Below, piece after piece: positions 9,765 to 18,213 of a stretch of DNA of 37,060 bases. Position numbers and translations under genes: made by a program. Position 1 is the first letter of the stretch. The number at the start of each line of letters is the position of its first letter. Below the pieces are notes generated by a model, which did no database searches, had not been told where the DNA came from, and saw only the letters and a program-made list of their open reading frames with translations. This DNA comes from Methanomassiliicoccaceae archaeon (lineage in GTDB: Archaea > Thermoplasmatota > Thermoplasmata > Methanomassiliicoccales > UBA472): the NCBI GenBank assembly GCA_003153895.1, contig PMBU01000076.1, positions 3,972 through 41,031 of the forward strand. Direction: 5' to 3'.

Positions 9765-10994
9765 ATGCCGACGCTAAGACCGATAGCATGGCTCGGAAAA
9801 CGGATCGGCTCGATCCCTCAGGCCAAGCGTGGACTGGCGCTGCTGGTCTTCGGCATTCTGCTGCTCGGCGGGTTGATCGCCCTGGACCAGCTGGTTATCA
9901 ACAAGATGCTGGAATCGAGCATTGGCCAATTCTCGGACATTTCCTTCTATCAAGAAAGAGCGCAGACCATCCTCGATGGGAAATGGCTATACCGCGACGT
10001 GCAGTCCGAGGCGCCCCCACTGATATCCTACTTCTTCGTTATCCCGCAGCTGGCTGGGGGGGCGGTGGCTGCATATCAGACCTACTTCGCCGCCTTCACC
10101 ATGCTGACGGCGCTAGCGCTGTATTATGGACTCAGGAAATGGGACAATCTCAAAGCGTTCAAGATCGGCATAATCTATCTCCTTTCGCCTTTCGGCGTGA
10201 TCGAATCGGTGTTCGGGATCCAGGACGAGTCGATCATGGTCTTCCTATTCCTTCTGGCAGTGATATTGGCATTGAGGGGGAACGGACGGCTGAGCGCCTT
10301 GACCGTCGCCGTAGGCATCTGGACCAAGGTCTTTGCGGGATTGTTCTACCCAGTTCTATTCCTGAAGACCAAGGAGTGGCGGGAGAGGCTCGTTCACTTA
10401 GGCATCATCGCCGTCCTCTCCATCGCGATCTCTCTCCCATTCCTCATCGTTGCGCCCAATGAGTTCCTGGCCTTCCCCACGTACTACTTCCTGGGAGGCT
10501 CGGCAACGCCTGCGACCGGGATCAGCATCTGGGATTTCCTCGGTGCTGGAGGGTTGAACGTTCCCGGAATGGTTTTGTTGGGCGTGGCGCTGGTCGGATT
10601 GGTCGGGGGGTTGTGGCTGGTGAAGAAGAGGGACCTGGAGATCTGGCAGGGAATCCTGCTGATCATGGTCATTTTCCTGATATTCTACTCCCGCATCCTC
10701 GTGGGCTATTACATCCTGCCGGTGGCGTTCCTGCTGGTCTGGGCGGTGGACGATCGGAAGATGCTGCTCAAGACCTTCCTTATGTATCTGCCTTTCTTCG
10801 CCAGCTTGGCGTTCACGCGGGACACCCGCTTGGGCCATGCGTTTATCAATGAGCCTTGGTCATGGGCGGCTGGATTGGCGCTGAGCTTGCTCGGGACCTT
10901 GATGTTGATCGACCTCACCCTCCAGGCACTCAGGACGAAGCCGTTCATCTATCGCTCTCAGGAAGAAACCGAGAAGGCCGTAAAATCCAGTTGA
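9765..10994 (+). CDS. Polytopic membrane glycosyltransferase-like protein (GT-C/DUF2029 type)
   Basis: An integral membrane protein of 409 aa with about 10-12 hydrophobic segments and a periplasm-facing first loop rich in acidic and aromatic residues (near QFSDISFYQERAQTILDGKW). This layout matches lipid-linked-sugar GT-C mannosyltransferases of the DUF2029/GT87 type, which use dolichyl-phosphate sugars outside the membrane. The dolichyl-phosphate-sugar synthase-like gene at 15984 could supply the donor. Two starts are possible: ATG 9756 lies only 2 nt after AGGAGAG, while ATG 9765 has an 11-nt spacing and sits about 26 nt plus a few bases from the AATAATAT element near 9730, so 9765 is preferred. 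The specific sugar is unknown. Confidence 0.72.
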   Translation: MPTLRPIAWLGKRIGSIPQAKRGLALLVFGILLLGGLIALDQLVINKMLESSIGQFSDISFYQERAQTILDGKWLYRDVQSEAPPLISYFFVIPQLAGGAVAAYQTYFAAFTMLTALALYYGLRKWDNLKAFKIGIIYLLSPFGVIESVFGIQDESIMVFLFLLAVILALRGNGRLSALTVAVGIWTKVFAGLFYPVLFLKTKEWRERLVHLGIIAVLSIAISLPFLIVAPNEFLAFPTYYFLGGSATPATGISIWDFLGAGGLNVPGMVLLGVALVGLVGGLWLVKKRDLEIWQGILLIMVIFLIFYSRILVGYYILPVAFLLVWAVDDRKMLLKTFLMYLPFFASLAFTRDTRLGHAFINEPWSWAAGLALSLLGTLMLIDLTLQALRTKPFIYRSQEETEKAVKSS

Positions 10995-10999
10995 TCGCA

Positions 11000-11911
11000 T
11001 CAGTTCCTACTCACTGCCCATCTCAAAGCCGAGCCGATCCCACGATAGTACGCTCTCAGTCCGCCCCTCACCTTCTGCATCGCGATCAAGCCGGAGTAGT
11101 ACGGAAGCGAGATGACGAACTGCCCCAAGAAGCAGGTGAACCGCCGAGGCCAGGGGACCCGCTTCAGGACCAAGAGGATCATGTTCCGCGCGTAGAAGAA
11201 GGAACGCTGTGGGGTCATGATGTTCGAACCGGGAACGCCCGAGGAGCTGGACACCTTATGGCGCACCATCGCGCTGGGAACGTAGAGCGAGCTTGCCCCC
11301 GCCTCCCTTGCCCTGAAGCCGAATTCGATGTCCTCCGCATACATGTTGAAATCTTCGTCAAAGCCGCCGATTCGCTCGATCAGCTCCCTCCGCACCATGA
11401 GCGCACAGCCGGTGATGAAGTCACACGGGCCCTCAGTCCCTTTGCCATCATCCGGAAGGTCCATGCCAGGATGCTTGGAATATCCCAGGAACCGGTTGTA
11501 GCTCCCTCCGGCGAACCAAATATTGTTGCTATCGTAATAGAGAATCTTCGGGCCCGCCAATCCGCAATCTTGAGCGCGTTGCAGTGCCTCGATGAGGTTG
11601 CTTGCACATTTCTCTACAATCACGGCATCGTTGTTCAGAAAGAAGATGAAATCGGGGTGATGTTCCAATGCCAACTTCAGACCGGCGTTCGCGCCCTTGG
11701 CATATCCTAGGTTGTTTTGCATCCTATGCAGCTCCACCTCAGGGCACTCCGAAGAGATCCGAGCTGCGGAATCGTCCGTGGAGCCATTGTCGATAACGAT
11801 CACGTGATTGTTCTCGACCCCTCCATTTCTCAAAGAAAGCAAACATTCGACCGTGTCGCTCGCCCTGTTCCAGTTCACCACAATGGTGCACAATTTAGGG
11901 CTCAGCGACAT
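11000..11911 (-). CDS. GT2-family glycosyltransferase (rhamnosyltransferase-like)
   Basis: Cytoplasmic GT-A-fold enzyme of 303 aa. The nucleotide-sugar-binding start is CTIVVNWNRASDTVECLLSL, followed by VIDNGSTDDS, the LNNDA (DxD-like) metal site in FFLNNDAVIV, and the acceptor-side GGFDEDFNMYAEDIEFGFRA. The closest functional analogues are WbbL-like rhamnosyltransferases, but the donor sugar cannot be read from sequence. A TTAATC element at 11935-11942 predicts transcription beginning near 11912, which favours a leaderless start at ATG 11911 over ATG 11923. It is convergent with the membrane GT, with a gap of 5 nt. Confidence 0.88.
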   Translation of the reverse strand: MSLSPKLCTIVVNWNRASDTVECLLSLRNGGVENNHVIVIDNGSTDDSAARISSECPEVELHRMQNNLGYAKGANAGLKLALEHHPDFIFFLNNDAVIVEKCASNLIEALQRAQDCGLAGPKILYYDSNNIWFAGGSYNRFLGYSKHPGMDLPDDGKGTEGPCDFITGCALMVRRELIERIGGFDEDFNMYAEDIEFGFRAREAGASSLYVPSAMVRHKVSSSSGVPGSNIMTPQRSFFYARNMILLVLKRVPWPRRFTCFLGQFVISLPYYSGLIAMQKVRGGLRAYYRGIGSALRWAVSRN

Positions 11912-11980
11912 CGCCTTGACCATAATCTATGGAATCTTAATCTTTGGGAATTCCTGCTCGATGCGCATCCGCCCTGCTCG

Positions 11981-12718
11981 TCATTCCCTGTCTTGGTATC
12001 TCATCAACCCCATCAATAGCAGGATCTTCGCCCTCTGAATGATGAGGGGGCGCCTCAGGCTCCAGGTCCCGCAGGTTGTATGAACGACCGCGAACGATCC
12101 CTTGTGCTTCCTCAGCACCCGTTTTATCGTCTCGTAGTAGCTGCCGCTCCTCAGCGATTGATTGTTCGATCTATGATAGCCAGGTAGAGGAAGGACGAAG
12201 ACCCCCAGGCCGTTCTCAAGAAGGGTAAGGGACATATCCACAGCATAGAGATGCCAACTAACGCAAGTTACTTCGTCAAAATGGAATCGGTCAAATACCT
12301 CTCGCGGAACGATGATCAAGCATTCATCAAGCGTCTGCACTTTCGTCACTGCCTTGATGTCGGTCTGGCTGACCCTCTTCGGAATGGGCCATCGGTCCTT
12401 GATGTTCGATACGATTTCCTTGCCCTCACCTTTGCCTGCCACTCCCGCTGCGCCTAGGCCCACCGTCCCACCGCACAGTCTCTCGCAATTCGACAGCCAA
12501 TCGCTCGATTCGAATTCGAAGTCCTGATGGACGAACATCAGGAAATCCCCTTTCGCATCTCGAGCCCCCCAATTCAAAGCGGAGGCAGCCGAGTTCCAAT
12601 TGCCCATCGAGTTGTCCACGATGATGAGCTCGTACTTACCCCGCTGAGCCTCAAGGCTCTTCAACAGGCAATCGTTCAGAATCTTCTTGTCATTCGAGAC
12701 GCAGACAACAGAGATCAG
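11981..12718 (-). CDS. GT2-like glycosyltransferase lacking an AUG start
   Basis: About 245 residues with the GT-A pattern: ISVVCVSNDKKILNDCLLKS, YELIIVDN, NWGARDAKGDFLMFVHQD and TLDECLIIVPREVFDRFHFDE ending in a WHLYAVD acceptor segment. The family N-terminus (the ISVVCVSND strand) lies upstream of the first usable TTG at 12664 and has no ATG or GTG in frame; the frame is closed by TGA at 12727-12725. A CTG at 12718 is preceded by GGTGATC (12729-12723), a good Shine-Dalgarno, with 4-nt spacing, so I place the start there. An out-of-frame ATG at 12735 raises the alternative of a small indel at the 5' end, either real or a sequencing error. Confidence 0.72.
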   Translation of the reverse strand: MISVVCVSNDKKILNDCLLKSLEAQRGKYELIIVDNSMGNWNSAASALNWGARDAKGDFLMFVHQDFEFESSDWLSNCERLCGGTVGLGAAGVAGKGEGKEIVSNIKDRWPIPKRVSQTDIKAVTKVQTLDECLIIVPREVFDRFHFDEVTCVSWHLYAVDMSLTLLENGLGVFVLPLPGYHRSNNQSLRSGSYYETIKRVLRKHKGSFAVVHTTCGTWSLRRPLIIQRAKILLLMGLMRYQDRE

Positions 12719-12836
12719 GATCGATCACCGACCATTATGGTATGCGCTCCCGGAATTTGGAGCTTATCTCTGGAACGAGTGGCAGCTTCGTCAAGCTTTT
12801 CGAAGTGCGGGATAGCAGGATTCGCGTTCATGAAAA

Positions 12837-12844
12837 GTTAATAC
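12837..12844 (+). promoter_or_regulatory. TATA-like box of the heptose gene pair
   Basis: GTTAATAC, centred 27 nt before the ATG at 12868, predicting a leaderless transcript for the GHMP kinase gene. Confidence 0.45.
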
Positions 12845-12867
12845 TCTGGAAAGGATACGGAAAACAG

Positions 12868-13896
12868 ATGAGCGGAGACAGGCACGTCATCAGATCGAAG
12901 GCGCCGTTGCGCATCAGCTTTGCCGGAGGCGGCACTGACGTCGCTCCTTACGTCGATGAGCATGGTGGCACCGTCCTCTCCTCCACCATTGGCATGTATG
13001 CCTATTGTACCATCTCGCCCCGTAACGACAAGCAGATCAAAGTGCGCTCGTTGGACATGGCAAGGGACGAGAATTGGAAAGCCGACGGAGGCATGCTGCA
13101 TTACGACGGCAACCTCGACCTGATCAAGGCGGTGCTCAACCACTTCGAGGTCGAGCAGGGCTTCGACATGTTCCTGCATTGCGACGTCCCCCCCGGGTCA
13201 GGCCTGGGCGGAAGCTCGACGGTCATGGTATCGCTCATCGGTGCGATATCGGAATGGCTGAACGTCCCGCTATCGCAGTATGACATGGCAAAGCTGGCCT
13301 TCAAGCTCGAGCGGGAGGAGCTGGGCTTCGCGGGCGGAAAGCAGGACCATTATTCCGCGGTCTTCGGGGGCTTCAACTTCATGGAGTTCAAGAAGACCGA
13401 TACCATCGTCACACCATTGCGCATCAAGAACGATATCCTGAACGAGCTTCACTATCACCTACTACTATGTTATACTGGCCAGACCAGGGACAGCGCTAAC
13501 ATCATCGAGGACCAACGGATCGGAATGAAGGTGGCCGAGAGCCCAGTGATTGAAGCGCTCGACAACGCGAAGCGGCTGGCGTACGAGACCAAGGACGCGC
13601 TCATGAAGGGGGACATCCGACGGATAGGCGAATTGCTGGACGAGAGCTGGCAGCATAAGAAGAAGTTCACCGGCCACATCACGAACCCGTACATCGATTC
13701 GATATACAACTCGGCCAAGCAGAACGGCGCCATCGGGGGGAAGATCTCCGGCGCCGGTGGAGGCGGCTACATGTTCTTCATCTGCGAGTATGACCGCAAG
13801 TACCTGGTGGCCGATTCGCTGCAGAGGCATGGCGCCCAGATCGTCAACTTCAATTTCGACAAGAACGGATTGCAGACTTGGAGATATAGGGCATGA
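12868..13896 (+). CDS. hddA: GHMP kinase, D-glycero-D-manno-heptose 7-phosphate kinase-like
   Basis: A 342-residue GHMP-superfamily kinase. The start RSKAPLRISFAGGGTDVAPY is characteristic of the HddA/LmbP subgroup, and the ATP-binding motif 2 is VPPGSGLGGSSTVMV; motif 3 is KISGAGGGGYM near the C-terminus. HddA phosphorylates heptose 7-phosphate at C1 with ATP to give the 1,7-bisphosphate in GDP-heptose synthesis. An upstream extension of 42 codons is open, but it is not family-like and precedes the promoter, so ATG 12868 is chosen. Its stop overlaps the next ATG (ATGA, 13893-13896), and that gene encodes the steps before and after it, which supports the assignment. Other sugar-1-kinases of this subgroup (for example fucose-type) remain possible. 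Confidence 0.83.
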   Translation: MSGDRHVIRSKAPLRISFAGGGTDVAPYVDEHGGTVLSSTIGMYAYCTISPRNDKQIKVRSLDMARDENWKADGGMLHYDGNLDLIKAVLNHFEVEQGFDMFLHCDVPPGSGLGGSSTVMVSLIGAISEWLNVPLSQYDMAKLAFKLEREELGFAGGKQDHYSAVFGGFNFMEFKKTDTIVTPLRIKNDILNELHYHLLLCYTGQTRDSANIIEDQRIGMKVAESPVIEALDNAKRLAYETKDALMKGDIRRIGELLDESWQHKKKFTGHITNPYIDSIYNSAKQNGAIGGKISGAGGGGYMFFICEYDRKYLVADSLQRHGAQIVNFNFDKNGLQTWRYRA

Positions 13897-14930
13897 GCCA
13901 ACTTGTCTCGAACGAGTTGGAGGAGAGCGCGGAAGCTATCGCAGGGATCGACGCCGAGCAGGTGCTGAAGATCGCGCGCCTCCTGACCAAGGCTTTCCGA
14001 GAAGGCAGGAAGCTGGTGCTGTTCGGGAACGGGGGCAGCGCTGCCGACGCGCAGCACATCGCCGCCGAGTTCTCTGGGCGATACGCAATGGAGAGGAAGG
14101 CGCTCAATGCTATCGCCTTCAGCAATCTGTCGGCGGTGACGGCGATAAGCAACGATTATTCCTACGAGCGGGTGTTCGAGCGCCAGGTGGAGGCTAGCGT
14201 GCATCAGGGAGATGCGGTCATGGCGATCTCCACCTCTGGCAACTCCAAGAACGTCCTTCTGGCCGTGGAGAGGGCACGCTCCCTCGGTGCCATCACCATC
14301 GGGCTCACCGGCAGGTCGGGCAAGCTGAAAGACGCGGTCGACATTCCGCTCATCGTCCCGTCCACTCGGAGCCCGAGGATCCAGGAAGGGTACATGGCAG
14401 CGGCGCACGTCATCTGCGGCCTGGTCGAGAAGGCGGTCTTTGGTAAACCAGCGGTGTTCGTGGACCGGGACGATACCCTGGCGAAGGATGTGCCCTATTG
14501 CTCGCGACCGGAGGACCTGAAGCTGCTGGCGGGAGCAGGGCAGGCCATAAAGCGGCTCAATGAGGCGGGGTACCTTGTCATCGTGATCACAAACCAATCG
14601 GGGATCGGTCGGGGGCTTTTCGACGAGGCCATGCTTGATAAGATCCATGCAAAGCTAAGGTCCGAGCTGGCAGAGAGCGAAGCACGCCTCGATGCCATCT
14701 ACCATTGCCCGCACCGTCCGGAGGCGGGATGCCGCTGCCGCAAACCCGACCTGGGGATGATCGAGCAGGCCATGAAGGATTTCGACATCGACATCCTCGG
14801 CTCCTATGTTATCGGCGACAGCGACAACCACGATATGGAGCTTGCTAAACGGATCGGCTGCCCGGGCATCAAGGTCAGGGAGGGCTTCGGCCTGGCAGAG
14901 GCGGTCGATGGGATATTGAAGAGGAGATAG
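13893..14930 (+). CDS. gmhAB: Fused phosphoheptose isomerase and heptose bisphosphate phosphatase
   Basis: 345 residues combining two enzymes. Residues 1 to about 185 are a SIS-domain GmhA: LVLFGNGGSAADAQHIAAEF with H55, AISTSGNSKN, and EGYMAAAHVICGLVE with H171; it converts sedoheptulose 7-phosphate to D-glycero-D-manno-heptose 7-phosphate. Residues about 186-345 are a HAD-family GmhB: DRDDT with nucleophile D191 and D193, TNQSGIGRG, the zinc loop C272-x-H274-x5-C280-x-C282 and GDSDNHD; it removes the 7-phosphate from the bisphosphate. GmhB usually has DRDGT, so the Gly to Asp change is slightly atypical. With the overlapping kinase gene, one operon covers three consecutive steps. Confidence 0.88.
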   Translation: MSQLVSNELEESAEAIAGIDAEQVLKIARLLTKAFREGRKLVLFGNGGSAADAQHIAAEFSGRYAMERKALNAIAFSNLSAVTAISNDYSYERVFERQVEASVHQGDAVMAISTSGNSKNVLLAVERARSLGAITIGLTGRSGKLKDAVDIPLIVPSTRSPRIQEGYMAAAHVICGLVEKAVFGKPAVFVDRDDTLAKDVPYCSRPEDLKLLAGAGQAIKRLNEAGYLVIVITNQSGIGRGLFDEAMLDKIHAKLRSELAESEARLDAIYHCPHRPEAGCRCRKPDLGMIEQAMKDFDIDILGSYVIGDSDNHDMELAKRIGCPGIKVREGFGLAEAVDGILKRR

Positions 14931-14937
14931 AACGCCC

Positions 14938-15828
14938 TCAATGCTTCTCGATCACGAGGTCCTTTGTCGACGGCACTTGGGCCCAGACCGCTGGATCGCC
15001 TTTATCGAGGAATACGTAAAGTGAGGAATACGCCCGAGCTAACGCCTCCAATGTCATAGCAATGGTGAACTTGAGCGGATGGCGGGCGTTTGCGCCAAGG
15101 AAACCAAGCAGCGCTGCAAATAGCAGCCTCCGGTTCCAGGTCGGCACCTGGTAGTTGAACCAGCGTTTGAGGTACTTCTCGCCTATGTTGACCCGAGTCC
15201 GTTGGATCCAGAAGTCGGCGAGCGTGGTCGGTCCCTTGTTGAAGACTATCGCCTCGGCAGCATAGACACTGCGCAGACCTTTCTTCTCCAGCTCCCTCCT
15301 TATCAGGTCCTCGTCCGATTGGGAGGTGGTGGGAAGCGCCTTGTCCAAACGGCGGAAGGCCATGAGCTCCCCTATCTTGGGATAGATCAGCGAGATGCGG
15401 TGATGCATGTCCCATAGCATGTGGACTGCGAACCCCGTCACGCTCCCTTTGTCATTGACCGGTACGGGATGACCACCGCTCACGCCGACGGTCTCATCCT
15501 CAAAGGGCTTGAGAAGGTTCTGCAGGGAACCCTCGTCCAACTGGTTGTCTGCGTTCACCAGGACAAGAATGTCGCCCTTGGCCTGCTTCAGGAACTCGTT
15601 GATAGCTGAGTTCTTTCCTTCCCTCCGCCCCTGCTGGACCAAGCGGAAGCGCCGGTCCCTTTTCTCGAACTGCCGGACGATATCGTCGGTCCCGTCGATG
15701 CTGCCGCTCGATATGATCAAAATCTCCTCGACCGGGAATTCTGCGCTCTGCCGCATGATCGAATCCAAGCAGGCGCTGATGTTACGCTCTTCGTTGTAGG
15801 CGCACACCCCGATGGAAACCGTTGGCAT
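14938..15828 (-). CDS. GT2-family glycosyltransferase with C-terminal hydrophobic region
   Basis: About 296 residues. The GT-A core shows VSIGVCAYNEERNISACLDS, IISSGSIDGTDDI, REGKNSAINEFL and the DxD-like VNADNQ. After the catalytic part there is a moderately hydrophobic C-terminal region (LLFAALLGFLG onwards) that may sit against the membrane. This architecture is that of family 2 transferases such as cellulose-synthase-like or WcaA-type enzymes; donor and acceptor are unknown. The first possible ATG is 15843, but the TATA-like element at 15851-15861 puts transcription near 15830, so ATG 15828 (leaderless) is chosen. It converges with the gmhAB fusion, 7 nt apart. Confidence 0.85.
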   Translation of the reverse strand: MPTVSIGVCAYNEERNISACLDSIMRQSAEFPVEEILIISSGSIDGTDDIVRQFEKRDRRFRLVQQGRREGKNSAINEFLKQAKGDILVLVNADNQLDEGSLQNLLKPFEDETVGVSGGHPVPVNDKGSVTGFAVHMLWDMHHRISLIYPKIGELMAFRRLDKALPTTSQSDEDLIRRELEKKGLRSVYAAEAIVFNKGPTTLADFWIQRTRVNIGEKYLKRWFNYQVPTWNRRLLFAALLGFLGANARHPLKFTIAMTLEALARAYSSLYVFLDKGDPAVWAQVPSTKDLVIEKH

Positions 15829-15850
15829 TCTAGCCCCCATCATCGGCTAG

Positions 15851-15861
15851 GTTTATTATAA
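15851..15861 (-). promoter_or_regulatory. TATA-like element for the GT2 gene
   Basis: Minus strand reads TTATAATAAAC, about 26 nt before the ATG at 15828. Confidence 0.4.
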
Positions 15862-15948
15862 ACATGAAATACCTCGCTCGATGCATTGGCTTGACGTGCC
15901 AGTCATTCTCTCCCAGGCCACAGATTTCTGAAAAATCCCATAACTGCT

Positions 15949-15955
15949 ATATACT
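15949..15955 (+). promoter_or_regulatory. TATA-like box for the dolichyl-phosphate sugar synthase-like gene
   Basis: TATATAC predicts a transcription start near 15978, just before ATG 15984. This excludes the longer open frame that begins at 15864. Confidence 0.45.
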
Positions 15956-15983
15956 ACGAGTCGATTCTTCATACGAGTGGGTC

Positions 15984-16829
15984 ATGGCATCGGGGGAAAA
16001 CGATCTAGCGAAGTTCACTGTTGTTATTCCTACCTACAACGAGGTAGAGAATATCTCGAAGATAGTGGAAGAATTGTTCCGACTCTACCCCGGCATCTCG
16101 ATCTCGGTCGTCGACGACGACTCCAAGGATGGGACAATAGAAGCTGTCCTCGCTCTCCAAAAGAAGCATGACCGTCTGGAGCTGACGCAACGTGACCCTT
16201 CGAAACGGGGCCTCACGGCCTCGCTGATGGAGGGGATCTCCTCGGTCAAGACCGATTTCTACATCGTAATGGACGCGGACTTCCAGCATCCGCCAGCTTC
16301 GGTCGTCGATTTGATGAATAGGGTATCTGGCGGGGCGGACCTCGTGGTCGGCGTCCGGATCAATAGAGAGCCCCTTACCATCACTAGGAGGATTGCCTCC
16401 ACCGGAGCGCACAAGCTGGCCTCAAGCTATCTTTGGCTGTGCCACAAGAAACGCTCCCATGATCTGATGAGCGGTTTCTTCGGCGGTCGGACCGATGTCT
16501 CTCGCAAAGTGATATTGGAGCATGGGGCAAGGTTCGAGAAGAAGGGGTTCAAGGTGCTCTTCGACCTGCTGAAGCACGCCCCCAGGGACATCCGACTGGC
16601 GGAGGCTCAGTTCGTCTTCGGGGTCAGGGCTGGTGGCGAATCGAAGCTGAATTCCGATATCATCATCTCGGTCATGAAGCAATGCGGCCTGGCGGGCAAG
16701 ATGCTGGGCACCTCGGTCCAGTTGCTGGTCATCAGCAAGGTGGCGAGGGTCATCGGATTGCTCATCCTGGTGGCGATCTTCGCCATCGCATTGGTGATGG
16801 GGACCATTCCGCACTCCCCGACGCCGTGA
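15984..16829 (+). CDS. Dolichyl-phosphate mannosyltransferase-like GT2
   Basis: A 281-residue GT2 enzyme of the DPM1 type, which moves a sugar from GDP-mannose (or another nucleotide sugar) to dolichyl phosphate on the cytoplasmic face. Motifs are FTVVIPTYNEVENISKIVEEL, SVVDDDSKDGT, VMDADFQHPP (the DxD metal site) and LMSGFFGGRT. A single C-terminal transmembrane segment (VIGLLILVAIFAIALVMG) anchors it. The product could serve the polytopic GT-C-like protein at 9765, which would use such lipid-linked donors. ATG 15984 is preferred because the upstream extension of 40 codons contains the promoter. Confidence 0.87.
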   Translation: MASGENDLAKFTVVIPTYNEVENISKIVEELFRLYPGISISVVDDDSKDGTIEAVLALQKKHDRLELTQRDPSKRGLTASLMEGISSVKTDFYIVMDADFQHPPASVVDLMNRVSGGADLVVGVRINREPLTITRRIASTGAHKLASSYLWLCHKKRSHDLMSGFFGGRTDVSRKVILEHGARFEKKGFKVLFDLLKHAPRDIRLAEAQFVFGVRAGGESKLNSDIIISVMKQCGLAGKMLGTSVQLLVISKVARVIGLLILVAIFAIALVMGTIPHSPTP

Positions 16830-16856
16830 TCCTTCGGGGCGGGAACAGCAAGCCTT

Positions 16857-16866
16857 TTCTAATATC
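16857..16866 (+). promoter_or_regulatory. TATA-like box of the ACT-domain gene
   Basis: TTCTAATATC is centred 26 nt before ATG 16887, consistent with a leaderless transcript. Confidence 0.4.
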
Positions 16867-16886
16867 ACTGACAAATAGAACTAACG

Positions 16887-17273
16887 ATGACGACCAAGCA
16901 GTTCGAGATTTACGTGCAGAACAAGCCTGGCGAGGTCGCAAGGCTTGCTGAGGTCTTGGCAAAGAACGCAGTGAACGTCCGCGGTATATCCACCGACCTG
17001 GGCGGACCGAAGTCGATCATCAGGGTCATCACCGATGACGAGGCCAGCGCCCGTTCGATCCTCAAGGCTAACGGGATCGAGAACACGGAGAGGGACGTGC
17101 TGGTGATCTCCATGTCCGATAAGCCAGGTGAGCTTGCCAAGATGACCAGGAAGCTTGCCAGGGCTGGCATTAACATCGAGAGCCTGTTCATACTTGGGAG
17201 CAAAACCCCCGAGGTCCAGTTGGCGGTAGGCGTGGACCAGAGGGAGAAGGCGCAGGATCTACTCCAAAAGTAA
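16887..17273 (+). CDS. Tandem ACT-domain protein
   Basis: A 128-residue protein made of two ACT domains, residues about 5-65 and 71-128, each beginning with the ACT signature (VQNKPGEVARLAEVLAKNAVNV and MSDKPGELAKMTRKLARAGINI). ACT pairs bind amino acids and either regulate enzymes or act as stand-alone sensors. No catalytic domain is attached, so it is probably a small amino-acid-responsive regulator. Similar stand-alone two-ACT proteins are common in archaea and are usually uncharacterised. It sits between a sugar transferase gene and the convergent transporter gene (5 nt gap), with no operon partner to hint at its ligand. Confidence 0.85.
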   Translation: MTTKQFEIYVQNKPGEVARLAEVLAKNAVNVRGISTDLGGPKSIIRVITDDEASARSILKANGIENTERDVLVISMSDKPGELAKMTRKLARAGINIESLFILGSKTPEVQLAVGVDQREKAQDLLQK

Positions 17274-17278
17274 ACACC

Positions 17279-18172
17279 TTATCTACTATTTTTCTTCGCC
17301 CCGTTCGGCTGAATGGAGATTACTATTATCGCAGCTACGACGAACACTCCTCCGATGGCCGTGAACATGGTCGGGACCTCGCTGATGAGGATGAACGCGA
17401 ATATCATCGCGAAGACTATCTCTAGCAACAGAATGATCGAGGAATCGGTCGCACCCTTGCCCTTGAGGCCGGCGATGTAGAAGAGGAATGCGCCAGCGGT
17501 GCAGACCGCCCCCAAGTATAGGATCGAAATTGCGCCATCCAGATCGATCCCTGTTCCCCCGGTCAGCAAAAGGCCGATGGGGACGCCGAAGATAGCTGTG
17601 GTGACGATGGCGCTTGCAGAGGTCATGAAGACGTCGCCGTGCTTAGCGATCGATTTCTTCTGATATACGATGTAGAAGGCCCAGATAACCCCGGCCAGGA
17701 ACACGATTAAGTTGCCAACGAAATCGCTATCCATCACTTGGTGGAAGTCTCCACCAGTGGAGATGATGATAACACCTATCAAACCGAGTCCCAGACCATA
17801 GAATGTATAGCGATTCAACGCCTCCTTCAAGACCACTGCGGCGATCATTGCGACGAAGACCACGTTGATGTCGACCAACAGTACGGTGTTCGTGGCGGTG
17901 GTCTGCGTCATTCCCACGTTCTGGAAGAATTGGCCGAAGGCGTTCAACAGCCCAATCAGCCAAATGACGGGGTCTTTGAATATCTTAAGGTCGAAGCTCC
18001 CTAGGATCAATGCCACTAGCAGTAGGATCTCGGCGCCGATGACGAAACGTGTAAGCGCCAAAAAATACGGATCGACATGGTCCAATGCGATCTTCGATGC
18101 GGCGAACGACGTCCCCCAAACGAAACTGGCGATGATGAGGAACGCCTCGTAGCGATCGACACGAAGCCGCAT
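17279..18172 (-). CDS. DMT-superfamily (EamA-type) transporter
   Basis: A 297-residue integral membrane protein with about ten transmembrane helices in two homologous EamA halves (repeat 1 from FLIIASFVWGTSFAASKIALD, repeat 2 from FVGNLIVFLAGVIWAFYIVYQKK). Members export amino acids, sugars or nucleotide-sugar-related metabolites; the substrate here is unknown. Its place in a glycan island would allow a lipid or sugar exporter role, but that is inference only. A TATA-like AAAATAATAAC around 18190-18200 (minus) fits a leaderless start at ATG 18172. Confidence 0.87.
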   Translation of the reverse strand: MRLRVDRYEAFLIIASFVWGTSFAASKIALDHVDPYFLALTRFVIGAEILLLVALILGSFDLKIFKDPVIWLIGLLNAFGQFFQNVGMTQTTATNTVLLVDINVVFVAMIAAVVLKEALNRYTFYGLGLGLIGVIIISTGGDFHQVMDSDFVGNLIVFLAGVIWAFYIVYQKKSIAKHGDVFMTSASAIVTTAIFGVPIGLLLTGGTGIDLDGAISILYLGAVCTAGAFLFYIAGLKGKGATDSSIILLLEIVFAMIFAFILISEVPTMFTAIGGVFVVAAIIVISIQPNGAKKNSR

Positions 18173-18213
18173 GTGCCGCGATACTCCTGTTATTATTTTA
18201 GGAAAACGGTGGA

